Below are positions 35,353 to 45,305 of a DNA stretch of 64,000 nt, one piece after another (positions within the stretch are counted from its first letter, which is position 1; each line of letters opens with the position of its first letter). Location of the stretch: assembly GCA_001949185.1 (NCBI GenBank), contig BDGG01000007.1:2233887-2297886 (forward strand), written 5' to 3'. The position numbers and the translations under genes were made by a program. This stretch comes from Ramazzottius varieornatus. Taxonomy: Eukaryota; Tardigrada; Eutardigrada; Parachela; Ramazzottiidae. Below the pieces are notes generated by a model. It was not told where the DNA came from and made no database searches. It saw only the letters and a program-made list of their open reading frames with translations.

Positions 35353-36676
35353 CAAGGCTTTTTGCTTACGTCTTGATCTTTCTGGCTGTACCTTTCTGGG
35401 ATTTGGTCCTAAATTTGCCCGTGGCTTAAACTTTGCCCACATATGTCACGTATACGTTACAAGCCTAAAATGCCTGTGGGTAGCTAGTGACGTATGTGGG
35501 CGAAGTTTGTGCCTCCATTCTTCATGACCTGCCATTGATCTGCTGTACCAAGTTGCATTGCTTAGCCAAGGTGTTGCTCCTTGGAAAAAAGACGGCCAGA
35601 AATCGACAGCCTTAACTTTCCATCCAACTGTGGGGTTCAAGAAGTTCAGGCACAGTGACGACAGTTAAGAGGAGTGCCGAAGAAGCAAGCCTTATAACTT
35701 GGGCCTCAAACTTGTCTACGAAGTGTGGGAATCCATGCCTTCATTTCATGCTGGAGGGAGGCCATAATTTAAGGACGACAAGGCAGCCCAGCCCGGCTGA
35801 TAGTGAAGAAAAGCAAGAGCGAGGCTAACATGGTTATGGATGAGCGTCAAGGATGCTCAGTGTGGAACAAGTGTGGAACAGCGGTACCTACCTGGGCCGA
35901 AGGTGCAAGGTCACTCAACCATGGCACGACTTAGTGAGGAGGAAGGCAGGGAGAGGGGGGAAAGTGGAGTAGCCGCAGCCGGAAGTCGTTAGGCAAAGCC
36001 ATTACTGCCTGACGGGGCCGCCTGCAGCCTACAGGCGACGACTTCCGCTCATATCTGCCTCAAAGAAGGTGTTTGTTCCCTGCTTCCCCTCTTTGACGGC
36101 TCGGCTGGGAACCATTCAGACATTAACGGTCCTTAGATGAAGTGGGCGCATCAAAAGCCCCATGATTATGAATGGGAGGCCATCATGGATGACTGCCGTG
36201 ACTTTTTCTCCCTTTGGGACAGCCCTCTTCTCATCGAGGATCAACTCTTGCGACAACGGCTCTTGGCCATACTGCACACATGGTCCAAGGGACGTTCATC
36301 ATGCCTGTTTGCGTGCTACATTTCCACTTACAGTACCTGCGTACCTGCTACCGCTATTGACAAATGCACTCTTAAGTTAGATGAAGAGACAACGGGGAAT
36401 TTCCTCTGGCTATACGGCACATTACTTGATCAGCTTTTGAAGCCAGCTCATAAAGGCTTTCTAGCCATCAGCCATATACTACAAAAGGACGAAAGGGAAG
36501 GCTGAAATGCCTGAAAAGGAAACGTCTCAGTTTGATGTGACTGAGGTTTAGCTGAAGAGGTGTGGTAAGAAAGAGGCGCAGGCAAATTAAGCTTGATTTA
36601 GATGTCTGCAATTGGATAGGAGAGGCCAAGCTTGCTTCACAGAAGCCATGCCAAGCCTCGTATATTTCCGTTATCC
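35353..36676. other. Intergenic region between the fourth deacetylase and the DH44 precursor (convergent 3' ends)
   Basis: It holds an imperfect 22-bp inverted pair (about 35427-35449 AAACTTTGCCCACATATGTCAC with 35487-35508). A forward ATG-initiated frame at 36137-36505 (122 codons) has no recognisable family and may lie in an untranslated region. No RNA gene was seen. Confidence 0.4.
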
Positions 36677-37279
36677 TTAACCGTATTTGCGCAGGAAGGC
36701 ATCATTGTCGCTGGAGATCTTGTTCTTCAAATGAAGACGGCGATTGGCCATACTCAAGAGCATCTTCTCCCGCAGAACGTCCAGCGGGCTCATGATGGAC
36801 AAGGTTAAGCCGGTGTCGGACGAGGAAGGTAGGGGACTGCGTTTGGTCGAGCTGTTGTCTTGTATGTCGCCAAGGTAGAAGTGAGGGTAGAAGGAGAGGA
36901 GCGGGTGGCGCCTCCCTGTCGTCGCCCCCTCCCTCCGCCCATGGGCCGCTTTGAGCTGTAACGGTAGCATTTCCCAATTGTTGCGGATAAAGATATTGGT
37001 CGACCTGAGGTTGGCCTGATAAGCAGCCGCTTGACGCTGTGGTCGCTGGGACAAATCAGCTTGCCTTGCCGCCATCAGTGGCTCAGCGGCCCTCCAAGAA
37101 GCACCTTCCAAGGCCCGCACATTCTTCGGCAGCTTTTGGGCAGATAAGTCGACGTCTTCTCTGCTGTCGTTGACAACGGCGACAGGATGGGCTGAGCTGG
37201 AGGCTGAAGTCAGCGTTAGCAAAAGACAAAGAAGCAAGCAGTATCCAGCGCTAAGAAAGATCACAGAGACATTGGCCAT
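36677..37279 (-). CDS. DH44: CRF-like diuretic hormone (DH44-type) precursor
   Basis: A single 200-codon exon from ATG 37279 to TAA 36677. A strong signal peptide (MANVSVIFLSAGYCLLLCLLLTLTSASS region) leads a propeptide of ~120 residues. After dibasic Lys-Arg (SSTKR) comes a C-terminal peptide of ~53 residues beginning SPLPSSSDTGLTLSIMSPLD and continuing VLREKML..ANRRLHL, with a final KYG. LSI.PLDVLR is the hallmark of insect and other protostome CRF/DH44 hormones, which act on class B GPCRs to control fluid secretion and feeding. The terminal Gly directly before the stop can serve as amide donor, so no C-terminal dibasic site is needed. Upstream dibasic candidates (GRREG, GRRHP) may release spacer peptides. 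Confidence 0.88.
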   Translation of the reverse strand: MANVSVIFLSAGYCLLLCLLLTLTSASSSAHPVAVVNDSREDVDLSAQKLPKNVRALEGASWRAAEPLMAARQADLSQRPQRQAAAYQANLRSTNIFIRNNWEMLPLQLKAAHGRREGATTGRRHPLLSFYPHFYLGDIQDNSSTKRSPLPSSSDTGLTLSIMSPLDVLREKMLLSMANRRLHLKNKISSDNDAFLRKYG

Positions 37280-38984
37280 TATTTCGGCGGCTGATACCCA
37301 ACAACCGACAAGAAACTCCACTGTCAAGTGGTGAGCGACGGCGATGGAAAGAAAAGCCAACTGGACCTTGAAGAGTTCCCTTACATAACAGCAGCTGAGT
37401 ATGCGTAAAGTCGAGCGTACAGAGGTCACCAAGTCGAGATTGATGGTTGATCAAAGGGACGCCGGCTCAAAAGGCATGAAAGGTCAGGTTCACTCCACGG
37501 CAAATAAATGGCTCTTGCATTGCAGTAAAGCCAAGTAAGCGCAAATCCACTCAACACGGAATGGTTCCCTACTGATTGCGGTCGGGGCTCTTATAGCCTG
37601 CTGTAAAGGTGCAGGTGCACGTACGTAAAGTAAAGGTAAAGAGAAGGATCGCTGCTTGCTGTTGCTGCTGCTGCTGCTACTGCCTAGCTCCCGCCCATCC
37701 CACCTTCCAAGGTCTTCGCTTTCTCTCTCGCGCTCTCGCTCTCTCTCTCTCGTCTTCTCCGCTCTGATCAATTATGAAACATATTCAATTCCCGGCGGCC
37801 TTTGATTTACTCTGCCACATCCATACAATGTACAGTAATGTCAAAGTTGTTTGGCAAATGGAGCGAAGTGTGATATGGGTCGCTGTGGTCGAGGCTGCCA
37901 GACGATGGGCGAGGGTTGGATTTAGGGGAGAAGAGGCATGGCTGTCGGATCCGTTTGAAGAGTCAACAGCGATTGCGGCTGTCCGCTGGCTGACATTCGC
38001 GCTGCGGCACGCAGTGTACTTTACGAGACACATTAATTTACACTTCGAGGTAAACTTCACAATTCGGGCGGGCCAGCTTTCCCATCATACAGTAATTCGG
38101 GCGACAAGAAAAGTTGATACGTTATTTACCATGCTGTATTGATTGATCATGGTACGTCGGTTGATTCAACTTTAGGCTTTTCAACGTTGAGCAGACCCCC
38201 CTTCCTTTCACCGCTAATCTGTGTTCGGATGCTATGTCAGCCCTGGAGTTTCTCCATCAAGGACAAGGACAAGGAAAGCACCACGAGCGGAAAACGGGTA
38301 CTACAGCGTACACAAAGCAGAATGAAATGCTGGCGGTGCTTGAAGCGAGGCTCATCCCCTGTATGGTTAACAAGTACTGTAAAACCAATGTGCGGTGCGC
38401 GCTTTATGCACTTGTAGCATTCTACAACGCTCTGTCCACCTAGTTCCCGCTCGTGGTGCATGCACGTCCTTGGCTGCGCCTTTTGGCCATACCGTCGGAC
38501 ACTGCCCATTACGTAATATAACCACCCCTCCCCGATCTCGCAGCCTCGGCCTCGGACAACCGGTCATTTGCCCAACATATTCCATATTGAGTGTTTGAAG
38601 GAGCAGGAGATTATGGTACGACGGTACTGGCAAGGAAGAATCCGGTCTACATAACATTAAAGGAGTATTAGAGAAGGTGAAAGTCTTTCCGATGAGATTA
38701 CGAATTTCTCATTTATTGGCGACGGCTGCAACGCAGAAATTCAGACGGGCCGTGGCATGGTGTGGACCGGTGGACGTCGACGCTGCACGTGCGCATTTGC
38801 TGACGACGCCAGGCAATCGCCTAAACATTTCCTGCCAACGAACGTAGGAATCATACCATAATCTTCCTTAACTGACTCTTTGTAAGTCATAAAAACCGAC
38901 TGCTCATTGTTCAATTCGTTTTCCACATTTTGTAACACGGTTTCTCATTTCACCAACCTGGCCAGAATTTACGCGAAAGTACAG
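37280..38984. promoter_or_regulatory. Upstream region of the DH44 precursor with microsatellites
   Basis: It contains a GCT-type run (about 37656-37680) and a CT/TC-rich tract (about 37717-37762, CTCTCTCTCTCTC-like) on the + strand, i.e. GA-rich on the gene strand, near the presumed promoter. Arthropod promoters often carry GAGA tracts. A forward 122-codon frame at 37774-38142 has no family match. The remainder to 38984 is unremarkable. Confidence 0.4.
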
Positions 38985-39757
38985 TTCCACCGGCATGTTC
39001 CAAAAGCTGGACTGGACGCTGGATGTGGACAATGGACAAACGCCGGTTGTACAAGTATACGGGACAGCTGGACTGGACAATTCTGGACTGGGCAAAACTG
39101 CGTGATATCGGCAACGGACGCAAGACAAATCCACATGGTAGAACCGGTAAGACGATGCTTTTGCAGGATATCATTAAAATTCTTCAAACGCGGCGCATGC
39201 GAAAGCTTGGACAAGTTCAAAATACCTGAGCGCTGAACAAAGGTTCTCAGTGAAAATCTGACGAAATGAACGGCGCACTTCACACTCTTCTATTGTCAAA
39301 CTAAAAAAATATCGCCGACACTGAAGAAATTTTCTGGCTTTTAATTGCTCCTAAAATATCCTCCGTTAATTGTTCACAAGGCTGAAACTTCTCTATTCAT
39401 AAATTTATCAATCAATTGTCAGGTAATGCACGAACAATAATTTGTGACTGGCTTCAACGCCGGAGAACACATTTCTTTTCCCGGCTGAGAACCTTTGTTC
39501 AGCGCTCAGATATTTTCAACTTTTGTAACCTCAGTCATGCGCCGAGTTTTGAAGAATTTCAATAATATCCTGCAAAAACAATGTCTCAACGGTTCTTCCA
39601 TCCATGTCACCGAGCTTCCAAAAGCCTTCCATGTTGGCGATATTACGCAGTTTTGAGCAAAATTGTCCTGTCCAACTGTCCCTTACACTTGTCCAACCAG
39701 CGTTTGTCCAGTGTCCACATCCAGCGTCCAGTCCAGCTCTTTGAACATACCAGTTCT
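38985..39757. mobile_element. ~0.77-kb foldback element with ~270-bp inverted arms
   Basis: The left arm (38990-39255) and right arm (39484-39757) are imperfect reverse complements end to end: GGACTGGACGCTGGATGTGG vs its inverse at ~39717-39736, GGTAGAACCG.. near 39137, GCAGGATATCATTAAAATTCT vs the inverse near 39555, and GAACAAAGGTTCTCAG vs CTGAGAACCTTTGTTC. The ~230-bp centre is AT-rich and noncoding. It encodes no transposase and is a non-autonomous foldback or MITE-like element. Confidence 0.82.
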
Positions 39758-39897
39758 ACCTGTGAGATGTGATAGTTCAAACGCCCGATTTCATTTGCGA
39801 ACGTTACATGTGTGCACGGAGCTGCTCGCCATGCTCTTCTCATGGGACCGATCAGCTTATCCGACACGTCCTTGTTTACTTGATCAAGTCAAGCCTA

Positions 39898-40130
39898 AGG
39901 TCGGGATCACAACGGGGAGGGGAGCACTCTCGTACAGAGAAATTTCTGAGCCGCTGCCCAGATCCCTTCCTAGAGAAAATCTTGAGCGATCTTCCGACTT
40001 CGGAAATCGTTTTGCATGTTTTGATTGACAGGATTTGCTCTTGGTCATCCCGCCATCGGGGATATTTTTCTTGATTGTCCGCACGCTACAGACCAACCCG
40101 CCCACCGTGGTCTTTGGACTCTGACGTCAG
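39898..40130 (+). repeat. Left terminal inverted repeat of the DNA transposon
   Basis: It starts AGGTCGGGATCACAAC and ends in the palindrome CTGACGTCAG. It is the inverse of 42465-42697 with only a few differences, for example GGGAGG against GGGGAGG-type changes near the tip. Confidence 0.9.
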
Positions 40131-40346
40131 TCAACCTGTTTTGAAAGTTTTGTCCCATACTTCCGCGTTTTACATCGGGTACCACAGCAAGCGCCCAAGC
40201 CGTCCGCAGTCTTTACAGGAAAAGTTCTACGTTGTAATAAGGATTCGGCTAATTTATGGTAATGGGGGATAATTATTTTCTTTGAATCGACAAAGTATTA
40301 CGGGCGTGGGACGAATTTCGTAATCAAGCGGGACACGGTAAAGACA

Positions 40347-42159
40347 TTAAAACGGAAGCAAAGCTAGGTCATTGTCATCGTCAAGATCTTGATCCAGGGG
40401 CTCCAGGTCTTCGCCCTCTTCAGCAACGTGCTCATCGGCTTGCTCGTCGCCAACTGCCTCAATGCGGTCTTCCTTTGTGTCGATATCCCAGTAGTCATCC
40501 TCAAGCTTGATGCAATGGGCGAAGCTCTTGAGGAAGTCTTCTGGCTTGAAGATATCAGCAGATTCTTCCCACAGCTTGATCAGGTCAGGCAGCTTTCTGG
40601 TGGTGTTTTGCTTGGGGACATACCCGTTGCGGCGGGCCCAGCATTTTTCAATCGGGTTGAAGTCACAGTGGTAGGGCGGCAGACGAACTGTCTCGATGCC
40701 TTTTTCGGTCTTCAAATAGCCATCCATGTAGTACCTATCGCCCACGTGATTTTTCAGAAAGTCCGTCACCTTCTGCCACAGCTCGGCCACCAGTTCCCGC
40801 GCACCGAACTCGATCCTATGGTCAGTCAGCCACTGCTGGATTTCTTTCTTCACTCTCCTGGGTCTTCTGAACTATTGCATCAAGCGGGAATGATAACTTG
40901 CGTTATCCAGCACGATCACAACCGTGTCATATCCGTGCAGCCGAGCAAATTCTTTCGAACGGGGAACCACCACCTCCTTCATGAACCTAAAACCATAACA
41001 GCCAAAATGACGTCATCGAAAACTTGAAGCATTGGCATTCCGTCACGGTAAGAGTTTCATCACAAATTCTTTCATAATCAGAAAGACCCCGTCGACATCT
41101 TCATTTTGTCTGCTCGGACCGGAAAGATGCAACCAATGGTTTGCGAGATGTACTCAAAAAACTCAATTTTGACCCACTTTTTTTACTTTTCCCAAAATCA
41201 AGCCACTTGATTGACCTGGTGCAACGAGCAAATCTCTTCCGAATGAAAAGACCATCAAAACAGATCATACAACTTTTGATTGACTGATTTGACAGACTGG
41301 CTTACTTGTAGTTTCGGTAGTTGAAATTCCCGTGGTACTCCCCAGTGTGCTTTGAGGCTTCCCAGATAAGTCCAAATCCGGGAACGAATCCCCTATCCGT
41401 CACCACGTCGAAAATGACCAGACGCTTTCCCGATCCACTTGGATGCGACTGTCCGCAGTCCTTGCACAGGATTTCGGCTGTGCCGATGGATTTTTCCTTA
41501 TCGAGTTCGATCCAACTCTTGCGAAACTGGTAGTTCTCGTTTAACCAAGTCTCGTCCAGGAAGGCAATCAGGGCATTCTTCTGTCGAAACTGACGAACCG
41601 CTCGGATGTAACGGATACGCCTGACTTTGAGGCTTGGGTCACCAAACAGGTGTTTAGTGGACCGATCCCGATATCGGAAGCCCATTCGACGTAGCACACG
41701 ATACATCGTGGATTTCGACACCTTAACACCGACTTCCTCCTCCACCAATGGCAGTAGAGATTCCACCGTGATGTGTATCTTACTCTTGTACTCGCGGTGA
41801 ATGATCGCACGAATTTTCCCGTATTCCGACTCCTTCAACAAGTGCCGACCGACGCCCGCGACACCCTCCATTTCTTCGGCCTCGACAACCGGGTCCAAGG
41901 TTTCATTTACGTCATCTTCCGGAACGGTGTTGCTCTTGACTGCAGTTCCGCTCGGTGGACCAGTTATCAAGTCCCAGTTCGTAGTGATGTTCTGGATGGT
42001 GCGTGGACTTCGCTGGCACAGATGCGCGATTGCCTTACGGCGACCTGCCAGAGTGGTCAGAGTATATTTATTCGACCCAAAAAACGACTGACCCAGAACT
42101 TTCCATAAATGAGCAATATGCCTCACATCCACGGGATACAGAGAAGAACTGGAAGACAT
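40347..42159 (-). pseudogene. DDE transposase of the IS630/Tc1/mariner type with an internal stop
   Basis: Exon 42159-41306 (ATG at 42159) joins 40986-40347 in phase 2. The N terminus has a helix-turn-helix-like segment (RRKAIAHLCQRSPRTIQNI). The catalytic triad is visible as FLDETWLNENY (first Asp), VIVLDNASYHS (second Asp) and LPPYHCDFNPIEKCW (Glu). Spacing between the second Asp and the Glu is ~85 residues, far longer than the 34-41 of classical Tc1/mariner; it recalls the reported DD82E group, but I cannot confirm membership. A TAG at 40874-40872 falls shortly after the second Asp, so this copy is probably inactive unless the stop is a sequencing error, is read through, or is removed by splicing. 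The C terminus is acidic. Confidence 0.85.
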
Positions 42160-42464
42160 CTCTCAGCTTCCTGTTAGTTTTGTCAGACTACGGTATACGC
42201 TATTGTAGAATACTGTGGTGCATTTGAAAACTGAGGAGACGGTTTTCGCTTGTGTTTGATGGAAGCTCTTATCTCTCCAGTTTTTTCCTGGCTGACTCTT
42301 CATACTTTCCAGCTGTGATAGGAGAAGACAACAAAGAAGTTGTCTCGACTCTATCGTTTTCCAACGTGCAGCATGAAGGTCAGATGCCAGAAGGCCGATA
42401 AGAATATTGTCTGTGCCGGTACCTTTTACATTTCACGCATGCAACAGATTTCATTTTTTGCATG

Positions 42465-42697
42465 CTGACGTCAGAGTCCAAAGACCACGGTGGGCGGGTT
42501 GGTCTGTAGCGTGCGGACAATCAAGAAAAATATCCCCGATGGCGGGATGACCAAGAGCAAATCCTGTCAATCAAAACATGCAAAACGATTTCCGAAGTCG
42601 GAAGATCGCTCAAGATTTTCTCTAGGAAGGGATCTGGGCAGCGGCTCAGAAATTTCTCTGTACGAGAGTGCTCCCCTCCCTGTTGTGATCCCGACCT
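42465..42697 (-). repeat. Right terminal inverted repeat of the DNA transposon
   Basis: Reverse complement of 39898-40130. It includes GGTGGGCGGGTTGGTCTGTA and ATATCCCCGATGGCGGGATG, and runs to GTTGTGATCCCGACCT at the tip. Confidence 0.9.
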
Positions 42698-42870
42698 TAA
42701 CCGGACGGCGATCTCTCTGAACACAACTGATTTCTCTAAAACCTCGTTATCGCCACACAAACCGTTGCAACGAAATAACTTTCCCACTGTAGTCGAAAGA
42801 TCTGATAGTTCTTTGATGGAGCTATTGAACGAGTCACGTGAGTGATTTGGGATGAGAACGAAAATTACGG

Positions 42871-43482
42871 TTGGCAAGACCGACCATAAGCGGGACTATA
42901 ACGATCCCCATTGTTTTAGTATTTCGCGTGGTTCACAAAGATGATTGGCAATACCCTTGTTTCAAGATAGACGGCAAGTGCTACTTCGATACGGTTCTAC
43001 CTTTCGGGGGACGGTTCTCACCAGCATTGTTCGATTACATGTCCAAGCTGCTTGAGTGGTTCGCTAGACATTTTGGTCACGTCAAACATATTTCACACTA
43101 TAGTGACGATTTCTGGTGGGCCGGCCCACCTGATGATCCTGAGTGTCAGCGAGTTCTCAACCTTTTCCGTTATTTTTGCAACTATCTGGAAGTGCCAATG
43201 GCTGAAGAAAAAACTGACGGTCTTACTACGAAGTTGACTTCTCTCGGTATAGAACTCGATACCGTGAAACAGACCATAGCTACGCCTGAAGGCAAGATTA
43301 AGGAACTAATGGACGAGCTAACAGTTTTCCATCGGAAACCTCGTGCAACGAAAAACGAACTTCAGAGTTTGATCGGCAAACTCAGCTTCGCCACCAAATG
43401 TTTGCCTGCTGGCCGAATGTTCCTTCGTCGTTTTATCGCGCTCGCGAACGAGCTCGGGACAGTACCGAAAAAATCAAGTTGA
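42871..43482 (+). pseudogene. DIRS-type retrotransposon reverse transcriptase fragment (5' truncated)
   Basis: Recognisable RT blocks: DDWQYPCFKIDGKCYFDTVLP, FGGRFSPALFDYMSKLLEWF, then the catalytic YSDD within HISHYSDDFWWAG, followed by LGIELDTVKQTI. The RT N-terminal portion is missing. The coding frame shifts at a run of six A near 43469-43475: similarity continues in a different frame (LTNNFKMDIEWW). This is a decayed element rather than a host gene. Confidence 0.8.
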
Positions 43483-44069
43483 CGAATAATTTCAAGATGG
43501 ACATCGAATGGTGGCACAGTTTCTTACCAGGGTGGAACGGGACATGCAGTTTCCTTCAACCCGATGAAACATCAGCAACGTCCATGCATTTTTTCACCAA
43601 TGCAGCTGGTTCCGTCGGTTGTAGTGCTGTGTTCGGTAATGAGTGGTTTTTCCTGCCGTGGTCTACACGGCTTACTGAGACGCAACCTCCCATAGCTTTG
43701 AAATGTTGCCAGTTTATTTGGCTTGTTTTTATTTTGGGGGGGTGGGGGGTGAACTGGCAAAGAAGAAGGCTACTGTTACATTCGGACAACATGACTATGG
43801 TCTCGGCGTGGCGGAAGCTATCAACTCCACATAATGGCATTATGGAGCTGATACGGCAGATACATTTCATAGCGGCTACTAATAGCTTCAACCTACGCAT
43901 CACCTATATAGCCGGTGTTGATAATTCAATCGCTGATGCCGTCTCTAGATGCAACTGGGAACAGTTCCGAGCTTTACACCCCACAGCCTTGGAAGAGCCA
44001 ATGAAAGTCGATTGCGATCTCGAGTTTCTGAAACGTGCATTGCAAACCGACCATGAGACATTGACTTGA
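43483..44069 (+). pseudogene. DIRS-type RNase H domain fragment
   Basis: It continues the element after the frameshift: MDIEWWHSFLPGWNG, HFFTNAAGSVGCSAVFGNEW, then LLLHSDNMTMVSAWRK and ITYIAGVDNSIADAVSRCNW, the familiar DIRS/Ngaro RNase H ending. The first acidic residue of the usual T-D-A motif is Asn here, and a G-rich tract near 43735-43750 looks eroded. Confidence 0.75.
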
Positions 44070-44082
44070 CAGTGACTCGACA

Positions 44083-44505
44083 GTGTCTCGCGATGGCTCG
44101 CTAATGAACATTTTGCAAATTCCACCCGAAGAGTGTACGAATGTTGGACTTCGACACTGCTTGTCTTTCTGTCTGAAATACTCCGAAGATTTCATACCTT
44201 CAGCCAAAGAAACCATCCAGCGAATTTCCGTATATCTGTACTGCAAAGGGCTGAGTCTGGTGGATGCGAAAGTTTACATCTCTTCGGTACGATCGCAACA
44301 TGTTATAGAGGGTTATGGCGACCCGTCAGCTGATGATACGCGACTCAGAGTGATCATGAAAGGCTGGAACCGATCTGTAGTTGGTCAACGCATCAGTAGA
44401 GAACCCATCACGATTGATGTACTAAGTAAACGCAAATCATTTTTGAGTATTCCCGACAAGCACATGTTATGGCATCTCCCACTGCCCAGACGCGGTACAC
44501 CATAA
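44083..44505 (+). pseudogene. Tyrosine recombinase N-terminal (core-binding) fragment of a DIRS-type element
   Basis: LRHCLSFCLKYSEDFIPSAK, ISVYLYCKGLSLVDAKVYIS, SVRSQHVIEGYGDPSADDTR and LRVIMKGWNR..REPITIDVL match the SAM-like core-binding domain of tyrosine recombinases in DIRS/Ngaro retroelements. The catalytic R-H-R-Y half is not found downstream, so the recombinase is truncated. Confidence 0.65.
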
Positions 44506-45305
44506 AGCCTACTCCGTACAAACGTCTCCATCACAAGGGTCTTCAAACACAAGCTGTACACTGTGCAGCAAACCCCCTACGCGATAACGGTAAGAGCCCT
44601 GACAACCCAGTGGAGTGGTCTAATTACGAGAACTCAGTCCGGGTTTAAGAGGATATTATTACGCTGCGAGTACTGCGTAATAATATCGCGGAGCGGGAGA
44701 TAGCGCTGCTGTGCTCCGCTTTCGGGCCCTAATACGTCATCATGAAGGGAACATGGCTATGTTATCAAACGCCGCTATAGGTAGTCACTGTCTCATTCGA
44801 TCAATCAACCTATTCTTGCTGCACGGGATGTGCCGGAGGTCCGGAGGACAATCAGTCAAAACTTGATTTCTACCGGAAACCAAAAAGTACATCAAGGTAG
44901 AACTCGAACCACCGGTCTCAGTAGTACGGCTGCGGCGTGTACGCACCAGTAACTCCTTTATGAATTCTGACTGAACATTTCTCATTATCGCACGATCCCG
45001 GTTTTGGTTGGCCGTGTTAAAGGGGAGGCCATGTTCAGCAGCAGTACTGTCCTTATCTTTTGTCGTCACTCGTCAGCTAACTTACACCAGTGTGGCTATA
45101 CTCAGCTTGGACATTTTTGCATCATTCGTGGCATCCGCGTCTTGTGAGGATAGAGTACGTGCTCTGGAAAAAGGTGAGAGATCTTTCCTGTGCGGATGAT
45201 ACTTGGCGGACAAAGAACCATGTCATGTAGGCTAAAGCGAGTACCTATTGTGACAGTGTAACTGAATTTGCTGTTTTGTTCAGCAGGTCAGATCAAGCAA
45301 TCAAG
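44506..45305. other. Intergenic region downstream of the DIRS remnant
   Basis: It contains one perfect hairpin: 44652-44664 (GATATTATTACGC) pairs with 44675-44687 across a 10-bp loop. It may be the retrotransposon's terminal region. The promoter of the 3-oxoacyl-CoA reductase gene should lie at its right end. No other feature was recognised. Confidence 0.45.

Larger units (their letters stand above)
39898..42697 (-). mobile_element. IS630/Tc1/mariner-superfamily DNA transposon, ~2.8 kb, flanked by TA
   Basis: The ends are near-perfect inverted repeats of 233 bp beginning AGGTCGGGATCACAAC, each flanked by a TA dinucleotide (39896-39897 and 42698-42699). That is the target-site signature of this superfamily. 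A two-exon transposase gene lies on the minus strand inside. The high arm identity implies recent insertion, but the transposase carries an in-frame stop. Confidence 0.9.

Noticed and set aside
36137-36505. Plus-strand ATG-initiated frame of 122 codons
   Set aside because: It could be a small gene, but no domain, homolog or splice support is visible. It lies in the region expected to contain the DH44 3' untranslated sequence, so it was only mentioned in the intergenic note.
44880-44950. A tRNA-like TTCGAGT loop on the minus strand
   Set aside because: The T-arm stem does not pair properly with a seven-base loop, and no acceptor stem, D-arm or anticodon arm could be built around it.
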